Source: Levilactobacillus fujinensis
Lineage (GTDB): Bacteria > Bacillota > Bacilli > Lactobacillales > Lactobacillaceae
Direction of reading: 5' to 3'
Assembly: GCF_003946335.1 (NCBI RefSeq)
Contig: NZ_RHNX01000001.1
Location: 115,378-179,377 of the forward strand
Length of the DNA: 64,000 nt
In this document: positions 42,280 through 50,623 of the stretch, piece after piece
How positions within the stretch are numbered: position 1 is the stretch's first letter
Layout of the letters: each line of letters begins with the position of its first letter
Notes under the pieces: generated by a model
What the model saw: the letters and a program-made list of their open reading frames with translations, nothing else
The model's database searches: none
What the model was told of the DNA's origin: nothing
Translations under genes and position numbers: made by a program

Positions 42280-42444
42280 ATGCATAAAGTTATTCAACTT
42301 GTTCCAGTACTAATGATGATAGTAGTTACTTTCTTTGTTGATTTTTATAAGTCCGTACTGCCAACCTGGTTAGTGGTGGGCGCATACATTTTATTATTTT
42401 TAATTGTCGCCAACTACGTTTATAGACTTGTAATAAAGAAATAG
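42280..42444 (+). CDS. 54-aa two-TM protein, immunity-like
   Basis: ATG 42280 follows the preceding stop by 3 bp, with GGTGG 7 nt upstream. Two hydrophobic helices (QLVPVLMMIVVTFFV; LVVGAYILLFLIVANYVY) and a basic tail (RLVIKK) match the size and layout of small bacteriocin immunity proteins. It is coupled to the peptide gene and closed by a terminator. The assignment comes from context only. Confidence 0.5.
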   Translation: MHKVIQLVPVLMMIVVTFFVDFYKSVLPTWLVVGAYILLFLIVANYVYRLVIKK

Positions 42445-42467
42445 ATTTTACCATAAGTAACCACTGG

Positions 42468-42517
42468 AAAAAGATGGACGTAACATCCAATTCGGATGTA
42501 TACGTCCATCTTTTTTA
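42468..42517 (+). terminator. Terminator
   Basis: AAAAAGATGGACGT / ACGTCCATCTTTTT with inner ATCC / GGAT arm closes the two-gene small-peptide unit. Confidence 0.9.
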
Positions 42518-42701
42518 TTAGCTATCTGAAAGTTAAAGTGCTCGCATTACTCTTGCGCCAGTGAGGTTTATCGCCGCTAAATTAGTGGAAAATATTGGCA
42601 CCCCCACTCAGATTGCACACGTTCACTTCAAACACTGAATTACAAATGAGTGCTAGCATTTAGCATAAATCAGTAACGTTTCCATAGGCATAAACACATG
42701 C

Positions 42702-42886
42702 TGCCTCAAACTAACTACGTCAGCCGAGAGGTCGGCAGATATGGGCTCAGGTGCGTCGTTCTACTTAGTCAGTGGGTGGTTTCCCCGCTGGCTTAGTAGA
42801 AAACCAAGCTTGGAGCCTCGGTCCTTTCGAGGCTTCAAGTTGTGTTCGCACCGATCCAGCCCACATCTGTCGGCCGGTAAGGCGAT
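42702..42886 (+). repeat. Structured repeat B, copy 1 (four-way-junction-like)
   Basis: A 185-bp element is about 96% identical in reverse complement to 63593-63779. Outer stem GGTCGGCAGATATGGGCT / AGCCCACATCTG..GG, then arms TCTACTTAGTCAGTGGG / CCCGCTGGCTTAGTAGA and GGAGCCTCG / CGAGGCTTC. It fills most of the 514-bp gap 42445-42958; coding frames across it are shadows. Confidence 0.8.
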
Positions 42887-42958
42887 AATTAGACTACGTT
42901 GCCTAATTTCAACCGCAATATCGTTGTTACAAGAGGCATAATAGCTGTTTTGCAACCT

Positions 42959-44938
42959 TTAATCTTTTTCCGGCTGCACAGACGGATGCGCCGTAAACCA
43001 TTCCGTCATGTCGTCGAGTCGTTGAATTCGTAGGCTCGGCAGCCCACTGCGGGACACACCATGGAAACTCTGCGGGTAGCGAATAAAGTCGGCGTCGACG
43101 CCGTGACGTTTAATCGCCGTGAAGTATTCCTCCGACTGACTGATAGGGCAACGCATATCCCACTCGCCGTGCAACAAGCGGACCGGCGTCGTCACATTTT
43201 GCGCGTAGGCAATCGGCGATTGTTTCCAGTACGAAGCCACGCCCCCCTTGTCAAAGAGGTCCGTGCCCAACTCGATTGGGTTAAAGTAAAACCCAATATC
43301 ACTGGTCCCAAACAAGCTGATCCAGTTAGTCACCGACCGTTGCGACACGGCCGCAGCGAAGCGGTGCGTGTGCCCAATCGTCCAGAGCGTCATGAACCCA
43401 CCATACGACCCACCAGCAATGTACTGACGCTGCGGATCCAACGCTGGAAACTTCTCCAACGCCGCATCGAGGCCACTCATCACATCGTGGTAATCGTTCT
43501 CACCGTAGTGACCGTTCACGTCGTTCTCATACGCCTGGCCATAGCTGGTCGAACCGCGCGGATTGAAGAAGACGACACCAAACCCACGACTCGCATGAAC
43601 TTGAAATTCATAGAAGAAGGTCTCACCATAATTAGCGTGCGGCCCGCCGTGAACGTACAACAGAACCGGTTGTGTTGTTGCCCGCGTTTGCGCTGGTAAA
43701 TACCAGCCGTCTAACGGTTGTCCGTCGGCGGCTTGGTATTCGAAATGTTGTGGGTGCGCGAACTCATGTGTATCTTCATAAGCGGCGTTTGGATCGTAAA
43801 CGACCTTTTCTTGGCCGCTCACCAAGTCTAATTTCACCAATTCACTCGGCTTATCCTGATAAGAAACGGCAAGAATTACATGTTCGGTATCGATCACGTC
43901 AAAATCGACAATCTGCCGGGCCGTATTGTCAACCAATTTCACGGTATCATCCCCAGCCACATACAACTGGCTATGGGCATGAAAGGCCGCCGCAAACACG
44001 ATATGGTCGTCATCCAACCACCGTGCCAGCTTGCCCTCAGGCTGTTGCACGAAATCCCCAGCAAAGTCTGGCACCAAGTCCGCCTGCAGGTCCGGCGTTA
44101 GATTCGTCAACTCGCCGGTCTCCCGATTTGCCACATACAGTTTGGAAACCGTCTGTGACCCAAATTCACCGTCGTTACCGACCAGTGCTAACTGGTGACC
44201 GTCCGGTGAAAAGCTAGCATCACTGAAGCGCCCAGTCGGTAACGTTGCCGTTAAATCAACAACATCCCCAGTGGTCACATCGACACAGTAGGCCCCATGC
44301 GCAAAGTCGCGGTCGTTTTCGGGGTGGTCATCCTGCAGTATTGCCACGAATCGGCCGTCAGCACTCACGGACGCTAAACTAAAATCATTGGCCTGTTGGA
44401 ACAACTCCTCGACTACCCCCGTCGCTGGTACGAAACGTCGTAACCGATACGTCACCTCCAGCGGTAACCAGCCATAGCCGTCTGCTTTGTTGATCAGGCG
44501 TTCCACGTGTCGCGTCTGGGGAAAGGCTTGCGGACTTGGTAATTTAGGCTGTTCAACCGTTGCGGTCGTCTTAAAGAAGACACTGGACCCATCGGCCGTT
44601 GCCAACACCGTATTGACAGCTTCCGCTGGTGTCGTCGTGGTCACCAGCTGCGGTTCGCCACCAGTGATGGGCACTTGAAAGAGTTGCGCCTTGGCATCGT
44701 CGACGTTCGCCGCAAAGAAGATTTGGTCGCCCGCCACAGCAGGTTGGACGTTTAATTTGCCATTGACCGCGATAACCTGTTGATGGCCGGCGTCGTCAAC
44801 GCGGTTAAGTTGGGCGCGGTAGCCGTTACTGGCCTGATCCACACTATTTTCAACGAAGACATACGACTGGCTCGTTGCTAACGGTTGTGACACTGATTTC
44901 AATTTAAAAAGATCCTGAGCACTAACACCTTGTGGCAT
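42959..44938 (-). CDS. S9-family (acylaminoacyl-peptidase type) serine peptidase
   Basis: The 659-aa protein has an N-terminal beta-propeller (residues about 1-370, repeats such as VSADGRFVAILQDD and FSPDGHQLALVGND) and a C-terminal alpha/beta hydrolase with GGSYGGFMTLW (nucleophile Ser), Asp near HGEWDMRCP and His in PQSFHGVSR. It degrades short peptides in the cytosol. ATG 44938 is preferred; ATG 44944 sits only 2 nt after GAGGAG. It is divergent from panE. Confidence 0.93.
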   Translation of the reverse strand: MPQGVSAQDLFKLKSVSQPLATSQSYVFVENSVDQASNGYRAQLNRVDDAGHQQVIAVNGKLNVQPAVAGDQIFFAANVDDAKAQLFQVPITGGEPQLVTTTTPAEAVNTVLATADGSSVFFKTTATVEQPKLPSPQAFPQTRHVERLINKADGYGWLPLEVTYRLRRFVPATGVVEELFQQANDFSLASVSADGRFVAILQDDHPENDRDFAHGAYCVDVTTGDVVDLTATLPTGRFSDASFSPDGHQLALVGNDGEFGSQTVSKLYVANRETGELTNLTPDLQADLVPDFAGDFVQQPEGKLARWLDDDHIVFAAAFHAHSQLYVAGDDTVKLVDNTARQIVDFDVIDTEHVILAVSYQDKPSELVKLDLVSGQEKVVYDPNAAYEDTHEFAHPQHFEYQAADGQPLDGWYLPAQTRATTQPVLLYVHGGPHANYGETFFYEFQVHASRGFGVVFFNPRGSTSYGQAYENDVNGHYGENDYHDVMSGLDAALEKFPALDPQRQYIAGGSYGGFMTLWTIGHTHRFAAAVSQRSVTNWISLFGTSDIGFYFNPIELGTDLFDKGGVASYWKQSPIAYAQNVTTPVRLLHGEWDMRCPISQSEEYFTAIKRHGVDADFIRYPQSFHGVSRSGLPSLRIQRLDDMTEWFTAHPSVQPEKD

Positions 44939-45133
44939 ACGCATCGCTCCTCAGCTTAATTTCTCATTATATTCTCATTTGATTGTTTTTCATGTTAGCC
45001 TAGTCGTCAACCGATGTCAATTCCTAAGCCGAGTTTAAGTAACATATAGAAGTGATTGACCACACCTGTCAGCCAGTGGCGAACAAAGCATGGTAGACTA
45101 AACACAACTACATGACAAGGAGTGTGATTCAAT

Positions 45134-46063
45134 ATGAAAATTGCAATTGCGGGCGCTGGCGCCATGGGCTGTCGCTTTGGCGTGAAGCTACAGACTGCTG
45201 GCAACGATGTCACCTTGATCGATAACTGGGCTGATCACGTGGCAACGATCAACACGACTGGTCTCACCGTCACTACCGACGAGGGCCCCGATCAGGTCAC
45301 GACTATGACCGCTGCGGCGCCACAGGACGTCACCGATCATTTTGACCTCATTATTCTCTTCACGAAAGCGATGCAGATGGACCATATGTTGACGGAATTG
45401 GGCGACGTGCTGAGTAATCAGCCGGTCGTGTTGACCCTCGCCAACGGTATCGGCAACATCGAAACGATTGAAAAACACGTGCCGAAAAACCGTATCGTGG
45501 CGGGAACCACCATCTGGTCCTCCAGTCTCACTGGTCCGGGTCACATCACGGTCACGGGAACTGGCAGCATTTCGCTACAGGCCATCGTCCCCGCCGAATT
45601 TCCTGACCTCCCAGATGTGCTGAACACCCTCAACCATGCTGGACTCAACGCGAGTGTGGCCGAGGACGTGTTGGCCGCCATTTGGAAAAAAGCTGGCCTC
45701 AATAGTGTATTGAACACCTACTGTACCTTATTCGACTGCAATATTGGCGAGTTTGGTGCCTTGCCTAACTGGCGAACGCTTAACGACGCCGTACTCGATG
45801 AGTTCCAAGCTGTGGCGGATGCTGCTAAGATTAATTTCGATGCGCAGGCTGTGACCAACCTCATCGCCGCGCAATTCGACCCGATGACTAACGGTGGCCA
45901 CTATCCGTCCATGCACCAGGATATGGCCAAGCACCGCCCGACCGAAGTCGATTTTCTGAACGGCTATGTGGCGAAATTAGGCGCCCAACTCGGTGTTCCC
46001 GCGCCTATCAATGCCAACCTGGCGCAGCAGATTCATGCCAAGGAAAGTTTACGCGGAATCTAA
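45134..46063 (+). CDS. panE: 2-dehydropantoate 2-reductase (ketopantoate reductase)
   Basis: The 309-aa protein has MKIAIAGAGAMGCRFGVKLQ (dinucleotide loop), NGIGNIETIE, and KAGLNSVLNTYC with catalytic Lys. Glu near HRPTEVDFLNGYV matches PanE. It reduces ketopantoate with NADPH in pantothenate/CoA synthesis; members can also act as D-2-hydroxyacid dehydrogenases. ATG 45134 has AAGGAG upstream. Confidence 0.9.
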   Translation: MKIAIAGAGAMGCRFGVKLQTAGNDVTLIDNWADHVATINTTGLTVTTDEGPDQVTTMTAAAPQDVTDHFDLIILFTKAMQMDHMLTELGDVLSNQPVVLTLANGIGNIETIEKHVPKNRIVAGTTIWSSSLTGPGHITVTGTGSISLQAIVPAEFPDLPDVLNTLNHAGLNASVAEDVLAAIWKKAGLNSVLNTYCTLFDCNIGEFGALPNWRTLNDAVLDEFQAVADAAKINFDAQAVTNLIAAQFDPMTNGGHYPSMHQDMAKHRPTEVDFLNGYVAKLGAQLGVPAPINANLAQQIHAKESLRGI

Positions 46064-46100
46064 CGGAAAATCCGGAGTACCACGCTCTGTGGTTTTGCTA

Positions 46101-46140
46101 CTATATGTAGAAAAAGTGTCTTTTACCCCCCAATATCTAG
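46101..46140 (+). promoter_or_regulatory. Two NrdR-like boxes before the ATP-cone gene
   Basis: CTATATGTAG (46101-46110) and CAATATCTAG (46131-46140) fit the NrdR-box core CwATATnTwG and are 30 bp apart, close to the three-turn spacing known for NrdR tandem sites. They lie just upstream of a TATACT -10 (46175-46180). The assignment is by pattern. Confidence 0.5.
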
Positions 46141-46190
46141 TTGTAATTTCTGTTCATTCATCGTAACATAGACTTATACTCATTTTGACC

Positions 46191-46219
46191 GAACGTAGAA
46201 ATCAACTAGATTTACGTTC
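46191..46219 (+). other. Leader hairpin of the ATP-cone gene
   Basis: GAACGTAGAAATC / GATTTACGTTC forms a stem in the 5' leader, 26 bp before the start at 46245. It may be an attenuator or protect the mRNA. Confidence 0.4.
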
Positions 46220-46244
46220 CCCAAGGCTTGGAGGGCTAAAGACG

Positions 46245-46532
46245 ATGGACGTTTTAAGAAGATCACAGACCACGATGCATCCCGGCGGACTAACCGTGGA
46301 AAACTTAGCTGGGGAGCACGTTCCGTTTAACTCGCGGAAGATCCACGCGGCGTTAACGGCGCTCACCAACGACCCCACAGTCGTCCACCGGGTTGAAAGC
46401 CTGATTGTTGCCCAATTGGCAGGCTTTGACGTCGTTGCGACCGGCACGATTGAATCAACCGTGGTGGAAACGCTGGAACAGCTTGGCTACCAAAATATGG
46501 CGCAGAACTATCGGAAGCAGCAACACGCTTAG
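46245..46532 (+). CDS. Stand-alone ATP-cone-like protein
   Basis: The 95-aa protein matches an ATP-cone domain: VPFNSRKIHAALTAL, then GTIESTVVETLEQLGYQNMA and NYRK at the end. ATP-cones normally sit at the N-terminus of ribonucleotide reductases or inside NrdR. Here it is the whole protein, with no zinc ribbon. ATG 46245 has GGAGGG 9 nt upstream. Two NrdR-like boxes precede it. It may be a nucleotide-sensing regulator of ribonucleotide reductase. Confidence 0.75.
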   Translation: MDVLRRSQTTMHPGGLTVENLAGEHVPFNSRKIHAALTALTNDPTVVHRVESLIVAQLAGFDVVATGTIESTVVETLEQLGYQNMAQNYRKQQHA

Positions 46533-46562
46533 TGGTATTCTAATATTTTAACTGAGAGATTA

Positions 46563-46608
46563 AAAGGGTATCGTCGCAAGCAAACAGCTGGCATGATACT
46601 CTTTTTTA
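46563..46608 (+). terminator. Terminator after the ATP-cone gene
   Basis: AAAGGGTATC / GATACTCTTT (G-U pairs allowed) followed by TTTTTT. Confidence 0.75.
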
Positions 46609-46774
46609 TTACTCAGCATATTTCAATATCCAATCAAAGATTACTTATACTCTAACATTGTGCGTACCACCTAAAATTGCATCCAAGTCGGTGCCGGCGG
46701 AGAAAACCATAGCGTTGCTAAACTAAACGCAAAAAAAGACCACCACCACAATCTGCAGCAATGATCTCTCATAA

Positions 46775-46933
46775 TTAATTCTTCCCAAAAAAGCGTGTTT
46801 TAACAAAACTCACAACCAATATGGCAAGCGCTAACACTAATGTCGCTTTAAAATCCGTCACAAACTTAAATATCAAAAACAAAAGCAAGCCAACCACTAT
46901 GCACAAACACAGAATCTCAACAAATTTTTCCAT
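46775..46933 (-). CDS. 52-aa two-TM small membrane protein
   Basis: Frame from ATG 46933 to TAA 46775: VEILCLCIVVGLLLFLIFKF and ATLVLALAILVVSF are two hydrophobic helices. The ribosome binding site is weak (AATAAG), so translation is uncertain. AT-rich surroundings. No partner gene. Confidence 0.4.
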   Translation of the reverse strand: MEKFVEILCLCIVVGLLLFLIFKFVTDFKATLVLALAILVVSFVKTRFFGKN

Positions 46934-47150
46934 ACATCTTATTCTATACTAAGCTATCCATGGTCACAACAACTACCGTCAAACTGCCCAAATTAGAACT
47001 CAAGAAACTCGGTAAAAAAAGATAAGCAGGAACGCCAATAACGTGGACCGCTGAAAACTAAAGGATCATTCCTACAAGTCCCACTTAGATGCCTAAACAG
47101 CGCCATTCCCTATTCATTCTCATTGTTTAATTCATCAATCGTCTCTAAAC

Positions 47151-47187
47151 AAAAAAAACCGATCAGCACTCCCCCGAGAACTGATCG
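47151..47187 (-). terminator. Terminator after the Spx-like gene
   Basis: CGATCAG / CTGATCG stem followed on the minus strand by GGTTTTTTTT. Confidence 0.85.
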
Positions 47188-47194
47188 ATCTAGT

Positions 47195-47593
47195 CTATGA
47201 ACTTAGTTGTGATTCCAAATGGTGTAATTCCGCCGTCCGCACGTCGCGAGGCAAGAACCGCCGAATTTCTTCTTCGTTGTAGCCCACTTCAAGACGCTTG
47301 TCATCAAAAATGATGGGGCGCTTGATTAAATCAGGGTACTTTACAACCAAATCAACCAACTGGCTAACCGAGAGCGTATCTAGGTCAACGTGTAGTTGCT
47401 TGAAAACATTCGACCGGGTCGAAATGATGTCTTCACTGCCGTTTTCGGTTAAGCGAAGAATCTGCTTAATTTCGGCTGCGTTCAATGGCTTGGACTTGAT
47501 GTTCCGTTCTCTGAACGCAATATCATGTCCCTTCAGCCATGCACGGGCCTTCCGACTGGATGCGCTACTTGGCGCAATGTATAAATTGATCAT
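47195..47593 (-). CDS. Spx/ArsC-family regulator lacking the CxxC switch
   Basis: The 132-aa protein is Spx-like along its length: ARAWLKGHDIAFRERNI, RPIIFDDKRLEVGYNEEEIR near the end. In Spx the redox pair is Cys10 and Cys13; here both are Ser (APSSASSRKA). The disulfide switch is therefore lost, so any activity must be constitutive or controlled by abundance. Lactobacilli often have several Spx paralogues; this may be a permanently reduced-form mimic. ATG 47593; upstream 47594-48140 has no gene. Confidence 0.9.
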   Translation of the reverse strand: MINLYIAPSSASSRKARAWLKGHDIAFRERNIKSKPLNAAEIKQILRLTENGSEDIISTRSNVFKQLHVDLDTLSVSQLVDLVVKYPDLIKRPIIFDDKRLEVGYNEEEIRRFLPRDVRTAELHHLESQLSS

Positions 47594-48140
47594 ATCTCAG
47601 CACTTCCTTATCGTTGGATTGAGTAACGATAGAAAAAAACAATTGACTTCGCTTGGTCACTACTAAATATTTCACTGAATTATCTAGTAGAACCAACTTA
47701 TATGTTACCACAATTGAATGAATAATCAACCTTTTTTGGAAACTTTCTAAATTACAACCAACATTTTTTAGTGGGTTGGTTGTTGTCCCCAACCATTACC
47801 TTTGACCCAATCGAATTTGTGATATTAATTAAAAATTGTGGGATTATCGCCGTTAGTTTCGTCACAAGGTTGTTAAAGTTAGTAAATTATCTCCTGATAA
47901 GTCATTTTGATTATCCATTAAATACGCCACGTGTGTCTTTTTCATCGAGATGTATTAATATCCATAATAACAGAATTTATATTCACTTTTAATCGAGATT
48001 TTAATCAAAATTCAACACTCCAAACTAACCAATGTGGCTAAACCGGCGTTTCTGCTATGTAAAGATATTCGTTTCCCCCTTTGTTCGCTATTAGTTGTAA
48101 AATAAGGGCACTAAATCATTTCCACTGGGAGGAAATTTCT
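47594..48140. other. Gene-free AT-rich stretch
   Basis: The 547 bp between the Spx-like gene and the antiporter gene contain only short frames without ribosome binding sites. I see an inverted repeat AACCAAC / GTTGGTT near 47756-47781 and nothing else I can name. It carries the divergent promoters of both flanking genes. Confidence 0.6.
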
Positions 48141-50240
48141 TTGAACGTCTTCTATGCCGTCCTACTGCTAGTGCTCGCGACCATCGTCGCCAACACGCTC
48201 TACCCGTATTTTCCCTTGGTTCCACAAGCTTTTTATCAAATTTTTGCTGGTGCCCTCCTATCCCTGGTGCCCCTCTATCACCACTTCATCCTTGAACCTG
48301 AAGTGTTTATGTTACTGATTATTGCGCCCCTTATGTTTTATGACGGGAGTAACGCCGACGGTAAGGAACTCCGCAAAAATATCGGATCGATCCTTTCCAT
48401 GGCGGTCATTCTGGCCATTCTCACGGTCATCTTAATGGGCTACCTGAGTCACGCCATGATTGCCAGCATCCCCTTAGCACTGGCCTTTGCCCTCGCCGCC
48501 ATCGTCACACCAACCGATGCCGTGGCCGTTTCGTCGATCACCACCAACATCGCGGTCCCCGAACGGGTCATGGGTATGCTGGAACGCGAGTCGCTTTTCA
48601 ACGACGCTTCCGGTTTGGTGGCCTTCAGTCTCGCCTTGACCGCATTCACAACCGGTAAATTCTCTGTCGGCGGCGGTATCAAACACTTTCTGTTCGTCTT
48701 TCTCGGCGGCCTTCTGATTGGCCTGATTCTCGGGGTCATCGCCGTTTGGGCCCGCGTTTATCTGGTTCAAAGTGGGAAAGATTCTGCCAGTGTCATCGTG
48801 CCCTACGACGTCCTCGTCCCCTTTCTCATCTACTTGGCTGCCGAACACCTCGGCCTCTCCGGAATTCTAGCCGTCGTTGCTGCTGGATTGATCTACAGTG
48901 CCTCTAACAACCAACTGCGCCTCTCCAGTACGCAGTTGCAGCTCGTCTCCCGGTCGACCTGGAGCATCATTACCAGCGTCCTCAACGGCTTTGTTTTCGT
49001 CCTATTAGGGGTCTCGCTACCAACCGTCTGGGTAAATATTCAGCAGGACGATACCAAGTCGCTGCCGATCTACTTTTTGTTGGCCGTCACCCTTTACCTG
49101 GTCATGCTCGCACTCCGGTACCTCTGGATTCGCTTCGACTGGGCGTTGGTGCACTCCGATAAGTCCGATCGCCGAAAAAATGCGTTGGTCGGGGCCCTCT
49201 CCGGCGTTCACGGAACCATCACGCTAGCCATGGCCTTCTCGCTCCCCCTGACATTTAACGGCGCTGCTTTTCCCTTCCGCAATACCATGATTTTTATCGC
49301 CGCAGTCGTGATTATCCTGAGTCTGCTGGTTCCCACCATTGTATTGCCATTCGTTTTGCCAAATAAGGAACTGCCCGTGGATCCCGCAGCGGCCCTCAAG
49401 GAACGTAAGGCGCTGGTGGCCTATGCGACCGACCGTTTGGCCCAGGAGAGTACGGCCGAACCTGCCGCCACCCAATCCGTGATTGAAATTCTCAATAGCC
49501 AAGCCACGGACCAACGACCGGACAAGAAGAAACTCCAAACCATTTTAAATCAAGCCACGCAGGTCGAAGTCAAAACGGTGCAGGCCTTTGCTGATGACGG
49601 GACGGTTCCCCAAAGTTTCGCCTCTAGGTATGTCCGCATGCTGGTCCTCAAATCACAAATGAGTAGTAACAATCCATTCGTCAACCTCACCTTGTGGATT
49701 CGCTTCGTTTGGCACCGCGTTGCCCACGCTGTCACGCACAGAATGATCCATGGATTGATGCGCAATCGTCGGCGTGACAAGCGTATCGCTCAGCAACGAC
49801 AACAGTTTCAACAGCGCCCGCACATGCCGGGACAACAAGCGGCGCAGGAACGCCGTATCGCCCGACAAAAGGAACGCGGTCAACGTCGCCCACCACGTAA
49901 TCAACGTATCAACCAACAACGACGCGAAAATTTCTACAAGATCGAAGCCGGCGTCTACACCAACGTGATTGATTTTCTTACGAGCATTGCCAGCGTCGAC
50001 AATCAAACCGAGGTCAATACCGTGCGGAACTATTACAACGCCCGTCATCGGCGCATCGACACCAATCAAGATGACAGCCAACAAAACGAATTATTTATTC
50101 AAGCCTTCCAGTTTGAGTACACCTACGTCCGCGAACAACGCAACGCCCGTAAGCTTTCACCAGAGCTTGCAGACGAACTCTACCAACAAATTTCAACCGA
50201 CCAAATGCTTTACATGCAAGAAATTGCGGCGACTGATTGA
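48141..50240 (+). CDS. CPA1-family Na+/H+ antiporter with long basic C-terminal region
   Basis: The 699-aa protein starts TTG 48141, with GGAGG 8 nt upstream. Residues about 1-410 are a CPA1 transporter: FYDGSNADGKE, TPTDAVAVSSI, FNDASGLVAFSL. The cytosolic tail of about 280 residues has a Gln/Arg-rich segment (RRRDKRIAQQRQQFQQRP and RQKERGQRRPPRN) and a helical end. This tail is much longer than in the two paralogues at 13466 and 31972. It may bind RNA, DNA or a membrane surface, or be a regulatory arm. Confidence 0.9.
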   Translation: MNVFYAVLLLVLATIVANTLYPYFPLVPQAFYQIFAGALLSLVPLYHHFILEPEVFMLLIIAPLMFYDGSNADGKELRKNIGSILSMAVILAILTVILMGYLSHAMIASIPLALAFALAAIVTPTDAVAVSSITTNIAVPERVMGMLERESLFNDASGLVAFSLALTAFTTGKFSVGGGIKHFLFVFLGGLLIGLILGVIAVWARVYLVQSGKDSASVIVPYDVLVPFLIYLAAEHLGLSGILAVVAAGLIYSASNNQLRLSSTQLQLVSRSTWSIITSVLNGFVFVLLGVSLPTVWVNIQQDDTKSLPIYFLLAVTLYLVMLALRYLWIRFDWALVHSDKSDRRKNALVGALSGVHGTITLAMAFSLPLTFNGAAFPFRNTMIFIAAVVIILSLLVPTIVLPFVLPNKELPVDPAAALKERKALVAYATDRLAQESTAEPAATQSVIEILNSQATDQRPDKKKLQTILNQATQVEVKTVQAFADDGTVPQSFASRYVRMLVLKSQMSSNNPFVNLTLWIRFVWHRVAHAVTHRMIHGLMRNRRRDKRIAQQRQQFQQRPHMPGQQAAQERRIARQKERGQRRPPRNQRINQQRRENFYKIEAGVYTNVIDFLTSIASVDNQTEVNTVRNYYNARHRRIDTNQDDSQQNELFIQAFQFEYTYVREQRNARKLSPELADELYQQISTDQMLYMQEIAATD

Positions 50241-50405
50241 TTTCTCCACGAAGCGTCACATTTTCTTCACAATTAACTGTTATAGTTGTCGCATAACTTA
50301 CGAATTAACTACGAATAAGTTACAATTTTACTCCTCCAAAAGTAAAAATAACGGGCGGCTCTGCTACGGCGGTCGACCCCACTACTCCAAACGTAGTATA
50401 GTATG

Positions 50406-50448
50406 AAAAACGGCGACGCAGACAATTCCGGTCTGGTCGTCGTTTTTT
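50406..50448 (+). terminator. Terminator after the antiporter
   Basis: ACGGCGACgCAGAC / GTCTGgTCGTCGT followed by TTTTTT. The remaining 50241-50623 stretch carries only the leader of the next gene. Confidence 0.85.
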
Positions 50449-50623
50449 GTCGGTCAAGCGAAATGAACCGCGAAATTACCCGATTTCAGTTCGCTAAGTT
50501 AGAAAACATCTCATAATTGAATGATTTTTGCCACCAGAAATTTACACTCATCGCAAACTAGCTTATAATTTCTTTAACACGTTAAAGATTTGGCGTCTTT
50601 TCGCGAATTGGAGGGTGACAGTT

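Noticed and set aside
42741..42955. Short frames on both strands
   Set aside because: They lie inside structured repeat B and recur at 63568-63783; the conservation is explained by the repeat's structure.
47771..47992. 73-aa plus-strand frame in the AT-rich gap
   Set aside because: No ribosome binding site, and residues look random; the stretch is promoter-like DNA.
49550..50084. Minus-strand frames up to 143 aa
   Set aside because: Antisense to the antiporter C-terminal tail; open only because of biased codons on the other strand.
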